Assembly (NCBI GenBank): GCA_003707065.3
Contig: PPXM03000014.1
Span: 62,001-126,000 of the forward strand
DNA length: 64,000 bases
Reading direction: 5' to 3'
Source: Trigonopsis variabilis
Taxonomy: Eukaryota > Ascomycota > Trigonopsidomycetes > Trigonopsidales > Trigonopsidaceae
Shown here: one piece after another, positions 32,401 through 44,225 of the stretch
Layout of the letters: the number at the start of each line of letters is the position of its first letter
Position numbering within the stretch: position 1 is the stretch's first letter
Program-made: the position numbers and the translations under genes
Notes under the pieces: generated by a model
What the model was told of the DNA's origin: nothing
The model's input: the letters and a program-made list of their open reading frames with translations, nothing else
Databases searched by the model: none

Positions 32401-34059
32401 CATTATCCTTTTCGAACTGCACTACAACCCCCATTCCATGTGGTTGGAATGTACTTGGAATGTGAAGGACTCAATACACATCCGCCTATTATGGAAATAT
32501 GTCGCTAGCACGTTGGCGTGTTTATCCCATTGTGTATCTGTGAAAAAGACCATCCACATGAAAATATTCTCCGAGAAAGTATGGCTTTTCCGAGAAAGGG
32601 TAGGCAATGAACGTGACGAGCCAAAATAGACAGTCATTAGGTCTGTGGACTTGAAAGTGCACACGACTTTATCAGAACACGATAGTTTGAAAACGGCTAT
32701 TCTCAATACCTAATATATAATTTGAATAAACAGAGTACATATTATCCTTGTGGACAGAAGCGCAAGATACCTGTCTTTCTATGCCTACCTATTTTGTTCC
32801 GTGGATCCAACTAAGGACCACAAAAATAGCGAACCACGCGACGAATAGAATACTGTTATTTATAAGCCGAGATCAGTTACCTGAAAGGACCGAAGAACTT
32901 CAATAATTCCTGCTTACGGTCACACTAACGTGCGTCGTAGGAGCCACGGCTATATTAGAGAAAGTCCTGGATCCGAACTCACCCGAATGGGCGTATTAAT
33001 CAATCAGCTCGTCGACGGGACCCCTGCCAAGTCCCTATTAAGCAATTACAAGCTAGCGAGCCTATTATCGCGCCTATCTCTTTTAGGTTCACAGGAACAA
33101 TAGGAAACCCGCACCCAATCAGGAATAGCCAAGTCGTTAGACTCATCTGTCTATTTTTGCGCGTGCACCCCTGAACCGAAAGATTTCTTCACTTTAAGAT
33201 TTTGCCCTCAAAGGCCACACCACTAAGCCCTCATTGCGTCAAAGCCCGGTACATAAAATCTCACAGCAATTGACTGATTTCTGTACAATTTCTAAATCCA
33301 TTCATTAATTCGCTCGCGGTTTGCTCTCGCTTAGGAATAATACCCCTGTAACGCCCACGTTTCTTCAATTTGTGGGGTGCCTAAAGGGGAATGTCATTAT
33401 CGGAATTGATGTAAACGCGATGTCCAGGAAGAGAGCATCACTAGTTTAATTCGGTTTCCTGTGTCTTGTAATTGGGCGAGCCAAGACTCGATAATCCATG
33501 TCTACCTCGCCAACGAGCTATACTGATAAGCTTTCGGGATCTGTCATGGTCGCGTGTTCTCATCATAGGTTTCAATATCAATGTAATATTTGGAAATATG
33601 GAGTATGCGATTGGTCCGAATGCGTAAGGTTCGAATAGGTGTGGGAGACACGTGCTCATCTTGAGGTGACTCCCAGTTAGAGCTCCACCAAGCGAAGCTT
33701 CCTGGGAAGCATGTGAAATTCTTCGACAATTATTTGAAACGCAGATATACCTAGTTTTATTGCGTTTTTGAATGGTCAGGGACCCAGTAGCCTCTACCAG
33801 GAGGGATACCATATGAAGAGAAACTGTTCAGTGATATACTGATGCGGATAGCATTGATATTTGGCTTGACCCATTCTTCTGGGTTCACGGGCTCTGACCA
33901 AAAATGGCTATCTACTCACGACTTTGCACGCTCTCATTCCGGAACGCGAGGAGTTATTGAGATTGTTCACTATAAGAAGGCATGATTTGTCTCGGATGCA
34001 TTCCTGTTCTTCAACCCTCAGTCTCTCTTTAAGTCGTCCTTTTCAGTCGCTCATTAAGA
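29495..34059. other. 4.6-kb region without recognisable genes, upstream of the phospholipase gene
   Basis: The longest frames (about 130 codons minus at 30077-30469, 123 minus at 33441-33812, 90-94 near 32.4-32.7 kb on both strands) have no motif or signal peptide, and frames overlap on opposite strands. I take it as non-coding. It serves as promoter space for the divergent hexose transporter (29494) and surface phospholipase (34060). A TATA-like cactataag is at 33969, about 90 bases before the latter. Spliced small genes or non-coding transcripts cannot be excluded. Confidence 0.45.
34022..34036 (+). promoter_or_regulatory. 15-bp motif shared by two wall-protein leaders (copy 1)
   Basis: The string tctctctttaagtcg lies 24 bases before the ATG of the phospholipase gene. 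The same 15 bases recur at 39481-39495 before the CFEM-GLEYA gene. By position it is likely in the 5' leader or core promoter. Confidence 0.6.
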
Positions 34060-37000
34060 ATGAACTTTATCTTGCCTTTGCTGCAAGTATTGGCCTTTTC
34101 TGACTTGGTGCTGGCCGCCAGGAATGCTTCGTCTACGATAACGCCAAATAAGGCTAATTCTACAGTCTCTGGAAATGCTAAAGATATCACAGAGATAGAG
34201 CATCTTGTCTTTTTCATGCAGGAAAACAGATCTTTTAACTCCTACTATGGTACAATGGCTGGTGTCCGCAACTTTAAAGACCCTAATGTGATGATGAACC
34301 CCAATTCGACTAGGAGCATCTTTTATCAGCCAACTGGAAAAGAAGACACTCCCTGGCTTCTACCGTTCTGGCTTGGACAGAATAATAGCGACTACATTGA
34401 AGCAAGTCAGTGTATCATTGCCGGTTCTAATGGCTGGGAGGCGAACCTGAACGCCTGGAATAATGGTACGATCAATGGATGGGCTACCAACAATACGGCA
34501 TGGTCATGGGGTTACTACAAGAGATCCGATATTCCTACCCATTTCGATATTCTAGAAGGCTGGACTGTCGGTGACATGTACTTCGAAAGTGTCATTGGAC
34601 CGACCCATCCCAACCGTATTAGCTGGGTCTCAGGTACTATTAATGCCTATGGATCGCCAGTCGGAGACCAGGAGGAGATGGGAGGCCCCGTGCTGGAAAA
34701 CGATCAGACTGTTGGATGCACGTACAACGATGGAATCGCTTATGACTGCTACCCTTACAAGTGGAAAAGCAATGCTGAATACTATCAAGATGCTGGAATT
34801 GACTGGCAAGTTTTCCAAGATGAAGATAACTTCGGAACCGACCCCTACGCCTTTTTCGCTAATTTCCAAGATCTTTCTTCCTCTAATCCTCTACAGGAGC
34901 GAGGAATGATCTTCAACGGCCTGGATTCTTTCTATGAAGCATGCGAAAATGGAACTCTGCCTGCTATATCCTACGTCTTTCCTCCCATGGAGTTGTGTGA
35001 ACATCCTCCTTGGCGACCGGCCGATGGCGCGTGGCTTCAATATCAAGTTGTCAACGCAGTCATGAATTCTCCTCTCTATAACAAGACTGCTCTTTTTGTG
35101 ACCTATGATGAGACTGGTGGATTTGGAGACCACGTTCCTCCTCCCGTATCTCCCAAGGGAACTGAAGGTGAATGGATGACAGACCCCGAAATGCCCTCCC
35201 GATACGTGCCTACTGGACCAGGCTTTAGAGTGCCCTTTTACGTTGTTTCACCGTGGACTCGTGGAGGCAAGGTTTATAGTGCCCCCTGTGACCACTCATC
35301 TTTCCTTCTTTTTGCCGAAGAATGGATTTCTAAGCGCTATGGCCTGGATGTCACCCAAGAGTCTATGAATCCCTGGAGACGAGAGCACATGGATAATTTG
35401 GTATCGATTTTTGACTTCAACAATCCGGACTACTCGCTTCCTTTTATCACAGACCCGGGGGAGCTAGCTGTCGACAGCTCGGGAAAATACAACGGTGAGA
35501 GTACTTGCAATGCCAAATACAAAGCTAGTTTGGGCAGCAACATTCGTGTTCCTGTCGTGTACAATCAGACTGAAGAGGAAGCTTTGTTTACTGAGACAGG
35601 TTACAAACAAGTTCGAGGCAAAATGACTGAAGGAAGATATCTTGTTTTCGAAAGAAAGGGCGACCATTCTATTCTTTCCTTTGACAACTCCACTCTGAGT
35701 CCATCATTTATCAGTGGCTGTGGTTCTGGTTACGACTGTCAAGAAGGAAGATTTATCATTGAGCAAATTGGGGATACCTTCAGTGACATCTTTAACATCA
35801 AGAGCGTCTATGGTTACTACCTTAAATCCTCTACTGGCTTTACAAAATCAAAGGATGAGGCTGCTCAAGTCACTATTTCTTTTGATGCTTCAAACGGCTA
35901 TTCCTTGTCTTTTCCTGGACTTGCAAAGAAATCTCAAGACTTTTACAACATTTACTCTGTTAGCTATGACCTGGATTTGCCAAATCAGCCCAGTCCGCAA
36001 TCATCCTCTCTGAGCAGTACCACGTGGTCATCTTTGTCGACCGGTAAAGCTTCAGCTTCTATCTCTGCTCTGCCCAGTACAACTTCCGTATCGGTGGGAA
36101 GCTCATTGAAGCCCTCTTCGCTCTCAGCTCCGGCTTCGGTCTTATCTAGCCAGCTGTCTGTGCTCTCCAATTCCGAATCTCAAGCAACGTCGACATCCTT
36201 GCGACCTTCATCTTCTGTGCCTTCAAGCATTGCCATCGGAACTCCTAGTGCGTCGCTATACTCTACTAGCCAGTCGTCAGCCTCAGCAGACGAGCCTTCT
36301 TCTATCGCTGGTTCCACTTTGGCCTCTATCCTTAGCTCTTCAGCTAATCCTACCAGGTGAGTTGATTTCTTTTATAGTTACTGACTCCAGTTCTTTGACC
36401 AGTGCTGAAATTTTGCCGACAACTTCACTCGAATCTAGTGTCGTGTCTGATAGTACCGTGGAGCCTAGTGTTGTTTCAAGCTCTGTTTTCAGAGAGCATA
36501 GCTCAACTTTGACAGCCGCGCCAAGCTCGAGCAGCGCTCCTTCAGTCGAGATCTATTTCGAGTTCAAAATGGGTGATTTTGAGCTGGAAGTTGTCATAGA
36601 GGACGGCAAGATCAAGATCTATCTGACTAAGTTGACGAAGCGAGACTCTACTATTCCAAACTGCCTAACTCTTGCTGATGGAAAACTGATTATCGATAAT
36701 CTTTACATTTATCCTGATTCTGATGGGCAACTTCTGGCGTCGAGCGATATCACTCCTGAAGTGTCTGCTGCAACATGGTCGGCTTCCTCGACCGGCTTGT
36801 CAGTCAATGGATTCTCTACGTTTTATGCATGCAGCTCAGGAGGTGTATATGTCAAGACCTCGTCTGATTACATGTGTGATTCCTTTACCCCTCTAAATCA
36901 CTCGTCTTCGTCGAACTGTGCGATAAAATCAGCCAGCTTGTTTGCAAATGCGACTCTGATTTCAACTTCCAGTCAAGGTGAAACTTCTAGCTGTGTGACT

Positions 37001-37186
37001 TCCGCTCTTGCATCCGCATCAGTGTCAAGTCTAGGCCACGAGGAAGCTGCTGCGACCGTATCTCCTTCGGAGGCAGCAACAGCTAGCTCTCAACCCAACG
37101 CCATTGCTTATAGTTCGGCTTCGCGAATGCAGAGTTGCTCGACAGTACTGATGGCTTTAGGTCTGTTCTACTTGGCTCTTTTCTAG
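34060..37186 (+). CDS. Secreted, GPI-type phospholipase C (phosphoesterase family) with Ser/Thr stalk and PIR-like C-terminal module
   Basis: About 1,030 residues from exons 34060-36356 and 36391-37186 (34-nt intron, branch tactgac). A signal peptide (MNFILPLLQVLAFSDLVLA) is followed by a bacterial/fungal-type phospholipase C/acid phosphatase domain at about 45-430: EIEHLVFFMQENRSFNSYYG, IGPTHPNRISWVSG, FVTYDETGGFGDHVPPPVS, GPGFRVPFYVVSPWTRGG. A beta-rich domain follows (to about 640). Next come a Ser/Thr stalk, a hydrophobic/acidic segment ending in KLTKR (36638-36643), a four-Cys domain (C-55-C-14-C-13-C, 36662-36919) resembling the PIR C-terminal domain, a Ser-rich tail and a GPI-type end (STVLMALGLFYLALF). 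Known family activity is cleavage of phosphatidylcholine-type phosphodiesters or phosphate monoesters. Display on the wall is inferred. Confidence 0.88.
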
Positions 37187-38180
37187 ACGAGCTTTCTATC
37201 TGCTGGAGACCTAGAAATATTCCTTTCTCTTTTTTATATTTAGTAAATAGATAAAGTGATGTTGTTGAGAGCTGTGATTTTGTGCAGTGGATGTAGGACC
37301 ACAAGATCTTGTAAAACGATGATAATACGGGTCGAAAATTGTAAATAGGACCTAGTAATGTCTGGTCTAACAGCCATAATTTGTTTACTAGTATTCCACC
37401 TCTCATGAATTGCCCATTATAGAATTATCGATCTCCGCCGTCAGATTATTGCCGCCATTTTTAAATATTGTATCTTGTTATGTTATTCATAGCAAAGTCC
37501 AAAGAATATTGACTAATCTACATCTTCTTTTCGCTTCTACTTCACGAAACGTTTTCCTACGCCAGTTACAAGAAAAAGCACAGGCTGCTAGCATAAGATC
37601 GAAGACAAGACTGACCCGTCGACGTTGCTGCGTTTAAGCTACAGGAAAGCGCTCTCTATGATGCCTCCGTTCCATAAAACCTTAAAAATGTATGTCAAAG
37701 AACGTAAAAGCTGTCTGCAAACCTGGTGTCACTGGGACTGACTTCAACATCAGCATGTCTCTCGTCTAATAAACACATCATGGTCCCCCTCCCGGGGGTT
37801 AATGCTTTCCAACACCAGAAGTTTCTGTATTCTCCTAAACACACGTTCCGTATAAAGGCAAAGGAGAAGCAGACACTCGTCCTGAACGCCCCATTATGCA
37901 GAGAGGGTGCAGCGGCCACTAGCTATACGGACTGAAATAGTCTGGAATTTAAACTTCACGTTCCTTGTTTCTTATGTCAAGTTGCGATACTCTCAATCCA
38001 TAGCGCTGGATCCCTCGCGTGGCGCTGACAGTTTCCATCCCTTGTGGAGAGAAAATAAAAAAGACCACAAAGGTGTAGCATCACCAACAGCTAGAACCAG
38101 CCAGATAGTCCTCCCCAGCGAGACTAGATGGACAGAGTGTCTAGCGTGTTATAGAAGCGGTAGATATGTCAAAATGTTCA

Positions 38181-38757
38181 TCACTTCTCTGCAAATGGAG
38201 AAATGCGTAAGATGACAGTGATGAGAAAGAAGATCTGTTCGACATATATGAACGACGCTGAGAATTCCTTATGGTTGGAGTGTTGGATTGCGAGCACCAA
38301 AACATATTTTGCGACAGCGAGCAGTGTCCATCGTTCACTTCTTTTCAGAAGACCAACTATTCTGTTGAGTTTGGCTACATGGCTGATCTTCCCCAAGCTG
38401 CAGATTAATTTCAAATCCACGTCCTGCTCAACTTCGAAGGAAAAATCTTGCTTAATGCCGATAAGCCGACTAGGGCCGGGGACAGCCTTGTCCGCTCACT
38501 AATCGCAGACTGTCCTTGTGACTTCTTCCTCCAATTTAGTATATTGGTCCTGTAGCGCCGCCAATCCACACCATATCTCAAGATGGATCAAGATTACAGT
38601 GGCAATCTGCCCGTGGAATCTTCCTGGCTTGTATTACGGCGCTGATGGTCCAGAGGAGCTGCTGTCCATTACGAAGGTCACCATTTCACCCAGCCCATTT
38701 TCTAGTTCTGGCGCAGCACACCCTTGCCGTAACAAAGGATGCGATGAACAAAAGCGC
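38181..38757 (-). pseudogene. Possible decayed coding sequence of unknown family
   Basis: One minus-strand frame reads about 190 codons with protein-like composition, interrupted about three times. The longest open part is about 105 codons (DFSFEVEQDVDLKLICSLGK, then LLKRSERWTLLAVAKYVLVL and two short hydrophobic stretches). No family is recognised and no clear start or splice structure explains the interruptions. Chance openness is a real alternative, so confidence is low. Confidence 0.22.
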
Positions 38758-39480
38758 TAGATCTTATCAGATCAGCGGGAGGACAAAATGGGCTACTTTC
38801 ATTCGAATTGGTACTAGTATTCCGACCGGATCTGGCTTCTCAGGATGTAACGTTTCCGTCGTCATTTCCGGCAATCCAATCAGATCGTATCAAAATCAAA
38901 GAAAAAGACCGGAATAAGAGAACAAGAGAGAAAGATACGTCTCTTTAAGGTAAGATACAAGTTTTTAACGATGCAATCCAGCATATATCACGTCGTTGGG
39001 TCTCATTTTGTCTAGCATGGGAGATCTGATAGGGTATGGGTGTCCCCGGGAAAGGCTTGGCAACGCAATCCCGTAGCGAATCACAAGATGCCAGGTGACT
39101 CGAGGAAGGTTTCTTGGTTAGCCTCAATTACCAATTACTCCATTGGGCCGCCGCTAAAGTTGTCAGGAAGGGCAGACAGAAGCACCAGAAGAACAAAGAA
39201 AATGCCCTCAATAATTGAAAAGGCGGCTTTGAACCAACACCATGGACCAGTATATCCCCGTAGTCTGGATAGCATCCTTATAGTTAACTTAGTATTATAA
39301 GATCCGGCGCCGAGGAAAGGATATACTGTCAGGTGTCAAACGCTCTAACCCGTCACAAATGTACGTGATCTCCTAATCAGGATCTCAAGTTAGCCTGTAT
39401 TTTCCGCCAAGAAGCCTTCTTTTCTCATTCCGCAAGGGGAAATATATAAGCATGGCTAATAAAGGGCAATCCAACTGGCT

Positions 39481-39495
39481 TCTCTCTTTAAGTCG
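39481..39495 (+). promoter_or_regulatory. 15-bp motif shared by two wall-protein leaders (copy 2)
   Basis: Identical to 34022-34036 (tctctctttaagtcg). It lies between a TATA box at 39443 and the ATG at 39552. Confidence 0.6.
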
Positions 39496-39551
39496 CACTT
39501 TCTTTATTCTTCTTACAGGCACTCGTTTATAGGTCTGGATCGTCATTTCGA

Positions 39552-42500
39552 ATGCTTCCCTCTCTTGCCATTCTTTGGCTGGCCCTGAGCTCGTTTGCCG
39601 GAGCTCAGGATTATGCTACGTATCCCCAAGTCCCCAAGACGGCGAGTATTAATGGTTTTGCCGACCCAATCTACTCCTTGCTGCCAGACTGCGCAAAACA
39701 ATGCGTCGCGATTTCAACGTCTGCGACTCCATGTCCATACTGGGATACGGGTTGTTTATGTGTGATTCAAAACTTTGCCTCTGCGGTGGCTACCTGTTTT
39801 GCTGCTTATTGCTATGGTACAGATGTCGTTTCGGCTACAAGCTTAGCTACTTCTCTTTGTGACTACGTCGGAGCGGAGACATGGATTATCGGCAGCGACG
39901 CGACTGCCTCATTAAATGCCGCGGCGAGTGCTACTAGGGCCATTTCCACTCTCGCAGTTTACACATCTACATCTTCTTCAGTGGCCCCGACCTCTACTGT
40001 GGCCACTTGGACAAACGCAGGCGCCTGTTTCTCCACGGCCACCCCTTCAGGATGTGCGCTTGAAACTGGATTGACTGCCAAATTCTACGCGGTTGCATAT
40101 CAGGATAGTCTTGCCGATGATATAGACTATTTGAGTTACGGATACCGTGATACTGAGCTTATTGCAACCACGTCGGGAATTACGTCGTTTAGTGCTACGG
40201 TTTATGATTTTTATGGAGGCGTTCAAACCTCAACTCTCTACAAGACCTCGGTTACAACGTCAAATGTGACTACTGAGCTGACTGGCTATTATCTTGCCCA
40301 GTACACCGGTACCCACGAGTTTTCCCTCCGCGCAGATGACGGTGCTGTGTTATTTTTGGGCTCACCAGACGCTTTTGAGTGTTGCACTTCTGACTTCTCG
40401 TCTGATGCAAACTACGTTATATATTCAACAACCACATCTTCCACTGGGCCGTACGACGGACCTGTGACCTACTATATGGAGACTGGGAAATATTATCCTA
40501 TGCGCATCGTCACTACAAACGCAGATTCCACATTCGAGTCTTATCTTTGGATTAAATATCCTGGTGCAACCACATTTTCCTTTGGAACGGGTCATGTGTA
40601 CAGCCTTGCCGATGATAGTGGAGCATGCTGCGCTGCTGCAGGGTCCAGCTCTGTCTTGTCTTCGGTGGCCAGCTCTGCTAGCCCGTCATCTGAACCGGCC
40701 TCTCAGCAGAGCTCATCTGCTGATATTTTATCCTCTGCAATCTCTTCGAGTACTTTATCCTCAACATCTGTGGCTTCTATTAGTTCTTATAACGAGGCCA
40801 GCTCTTTGGTGTCCTCTACTGGTTCATTATTTGTGCAGTCTTCAGGGTACGTCACTAGCGCACCGTCATCCGTGCAATCTTCAGTGATATCTTCTACCCC
40901 GCCATCGTCTGGAGCATTGTCTCCAGTGTCTTCTTCCGTGAAGTCGTCTACTTCATCCACTGTCTCATCTGCTACCTTACCGCCAGTTGTATCCTCATTG
41001 CTTTCTTCGTCGTCAATTGAAGCATCTTCTGTTGCCGCGTTCTCATCGCCTGCCTTGTCAGCTGAAGTATCTTCTGTTACGTCTTCAGTACCTCCTTTAT
41101 CATCTGTCGAAGCACCTTCAGTGGGCACGCCCTCGTCTGCTGCTTCATCGTCACTTGTATCTTCACTTGTGCCCTCCTCGCTTGCTATGTCTTCAAGTAC
41201 AGGCTTGCAGTCGGCTCTTCAAAGCAGCTCATCCTCTTCAGCATACAGTTTGGGTAAGCCTAATCCCTGGTGAATATTAACTCTTAGTTACTTCTACTGA
41301 GATTCTCTCAAGCGCTGCCTTATCATTTACTTCTAGCGCCGTCACTATCGTCTCTGGCGTACCATCTATTTCTAGTGCTGTCCCTATCGCTTCTGGTTTG
41401 TCGACATCCTATGCCAGTTCCCTCAGTAAGTCTCAAGTTGCACGATTATTGCTTCTAACAAAGCTTCCTCAACGACATTCGAAGCTACCACAGCTTTAAC
41501 TGGAACTGTTTCTCCTTTTGCTTCTTCTATCTTAAGCTCGTATATTACGAGCCCTGGAGGTTAGTTACAGGAAAGTTTTCAGATGACTAACCTAACAGCT
41601 GCATCTAATGCATCATCTACTGCTACCCCTTTCAGCACCAAATCTTGTAAGAATAGTAATTTTCAGAAGCCACTAACTTCAGTCGTCTCACCTCTTCCCT
41701 CTGATGCTTCAGAGACAGCTTCATCAGCAAGTAACTTTGTGTCACGTATGTACTTCGTCTTGGTTTACCCTAATACTTAGCTACCATCTCGTCAGCTACA
41801 AATCCTAGTTCTACCGCGGCACCTCTCCTATCCCTGTCATTTTCGTTTAGTATCAATTTGCGTTCCTTTGAAAACGCTATTATTGGGCTTTTCAACGCTG
41901 TCTTATCTTTCAATGTCAACAGTCTAGCTAAACGTGCCGATATTCAATCTGTCTGCTTCAACCTAGATAGTGGAACCCTCTCCACTGGCAACCTGGTGGC
42001 CTATGTCGATGACACGGGAAAGGTCGAGTTTCTGTCGTCTCTTCCTGCGGGCTATTCCGGACAATGGTCTGTGATAGACGATTATTTGGCTTTCAATGGA
42101 TCGAGTGATTTTTATGCCTGTCCCGTTGATGCTACCACGTATGAAGTCCATGTCTCGCTTGACGGCAGCTACGCGTGTTCCGTTCCCACTACCGGCTTGA
42201 GTTTCACTTATTCACAGTGCTCTGTTTCTTCTTCTTCCTCAGTTGCCGGCATTAGTGTGTCTGCTGGCGCCTCCGTTAGTGCGCCAGTCAGTGCTTCTGT
42301 TAGCGCACCGATCTCGTCTCTTAGTGGCTCAGCGACTAATACACCCAGCCAAGGCGCTGGAGCAACATCAACTGAACTGTTGACTAACACCTATGTTACT
42401 ACTTATTGCGGTACCGAAGGATGCACAAAAGCTACTATTACCACTGCTGTTCCTGCCGCGGATAGCACCGAATACCTAACATCGATTGTGACCGTGACAA

Positions 42501-43054
42501 CTTGTGATTCCAAGGGGTGCCATGTCACTACCGAGGCTGTTCAGCCAGTAATCACAACAGTGGCTACTACACTTACTGAAACTGTTACTTTCTGCTATAC
42601 TTCGACCACTTGTGACGCCTCTGGCTGTTCTGAAACTACTGAAACTGTCACTCTCGTGGAGATTTTGACTACAACTGTTCCTTGCACGACATATGCTGCC
42701 ATTACTGAAAAAGAAAAGAGTACTCCTTCTGGTTCTGTAGGATCTTCGTCTGGTGAAGGCTCAAATTCAGAGTCTGGAGCTTCTGCTGGTTCTTCTAACT
42801 CAGAATCTGGCTTTTACGGCTCTTCTGGATCTGCGTCTGGAACTTCTGCAGGTACTCCATCAAGCTCTTCGTCTGGTTCTTCTAAGGGGTCTTCTGTCTC
42901 CGAGTCGAGTTCTTCCTCAGGTACTGCGTCTGCCTCTGAAAGCTCAGAGTCGGCAACGTCCGGGCAATATGTGGGCGCAGCTTCTTCGCTATCTTTATCG
43001 ACCGGGTTATCTACGGGTCTACTTGTGATCATTGGAGCTTTCAATCTCTTCTAG
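39552..43054 (+). CDS. CFEM + GLEYA adhesin with intron-split Ser/Thr stalk, PIR-like module and GPI end
   Basis: About 1,106 residues in six exons: 39552-41253, 41288-41425, 41464-41559, 41599-41646, 41683-41745 and 41781-43054. Introns are 34, 38, 39, 36 and 35 nt, all phase 1. A signal peptide (MLPSLAILWLALSSFAGA) precedes a CFEM domain with all eight Cys (about residues 45-105; DCAKQCVAIS, CPYWDTGCLC). A GLEYA/PA14-like lectin domain spans about 165-355 (ETGLTAKFYAVAYQD, LTGYYLAQYTGTHEFSLRAD, FECC). A Ser-rich stalk follows, then AKR at 41927-41935, a four-Cys PIR-like domain (C-54-C-18-C-13-C, 41954-42220), three Cys-pair Thr repeats (YCGTEGC, TTCDSKGC, TTCDASGC) and a GPI-type end. CFEM can bind heme or support wall integrity and GLEYA binds glycans; neither is proven here. 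The exon at 41647-41682 could alternatively be read through in frame. Confidence 0.85.
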
Positions 43055-44225
43055 ATGGCGACACTGAACATTTGGAACTATATTTAGTATTTCGCTTCCC
43101 TGTTAGAGAGTTTATCTATTTTTTCTGGAAAAAGCTGTAGAGAATAGAATACATTTATAAGGAATTTCCTATCTTGTCAAGTGTTCTTAATTTTCTATCT
43201 AAACTCTTTTATCAGTGTTTCTGTCAAGGCCTCATCTTGTTACTTACCCTTTTGCTTGGTATTGGGGTATTCTAAATGTTTTTAATGCCTTAGTTTTCTT
43301 TTAAAGACTCTCTGTGAGATATAAGCATGCCTTTCAGTATACAGGAGTTGCCTGTTGTCAGACCAAGCGAGTAAGAATTATTGGCTATCACCCAAACACT
43401 GGATTGTAGTTGTACCTAGTATCTAGCCTCTATGAGCAGTAACCAGCTACCCATTAGTATCATATAATACAGTTTCCAATATTAGAACAAAGATATCATT
43501 CTAATTCGTAAAAGGTTAGCCAAATCAACACTGCCCAAAATCAGCCTATAGTGGGGATAAATACACCAAGTCCAGAGCTAAATACACGTCAGTGCTTTGA
43601 TTAGAAAACTCAGTGTTCGTTCAGTATGGGGCTTATTGTTACAGATACAAAGGATGCATCCAAACGGTTCTTATGCATGTGTCATAGTCACTAATTTGAA
43701 GCAGCTATGGTATGAAGCTAGAAGACGATACTTTCATCATTCTAGAGAGTCCTTTGAAAGCGTGATCGTGAGGATGTGTAAACATTTGACAAGTATATCA
43801 AAGGCGAAGCTCTTGAAGAACCCGACCCAATGGTAATATACAATAGTATAGATTAAATACAGCGCTCAATACTGCCGACTGTCAGTAAATTGGCACGGGT
43901 TGATACTAAGAAAGACGAAAATATTTACTAGTCCAGTCCGGAGGCATTAGCCGTTAGTGACTGAAACAAATGGCCCTAGACGTGATCTGCCGAAGCTAAG
44001 CGAGCGAGAGGATAGTTGAGTCGCTTATGTCAGCAAAAGCGCAGGCACATGTCGAGTGTCATGAATAAATTGGAGATTATTGTCCCGTATGTAATTTGGA
44101 AGTCGCATAGAACACAGACAGTGAGCTGGTTGTGCTACCGCCGTGGTGGTATTCAGCAACGGCTTCTATTATCGTTACACCATTGATCTTTAACCTGTCA
44201 ACCAGAATATATTACATTAAAGAGA
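43055..44225. other. Convergent intergenic region between two adhesin genes
   Basis: About 1.2 kb between converging stops. I see no gene; a 79-codon plus-strand frame near 43597 has no motif. AT-rich stretches just after 43054 could carry 3' end signals for both genes. Confidence 0.4.

Larger units (their letters stand above)
37187..39551. other. 2.4-kb upstream region of the CFEM-GLEYA gene
   Basis: No intact gene is recognised. A TATA box (tatataa at 39443) lies about 110 bases before the next ATG, and copy 2 of the 15-bp leader motif is at 39481-39495. A possible decayed coding stretch on the minus strand at 38181-38757 is listed separately. Confidence 0.45.

Noticed and set aside
33441-33812. 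123-codon minus-strand frame
   Set aside because: No domain or conserved pattern; an overlapping frame on the same strand is equally open.
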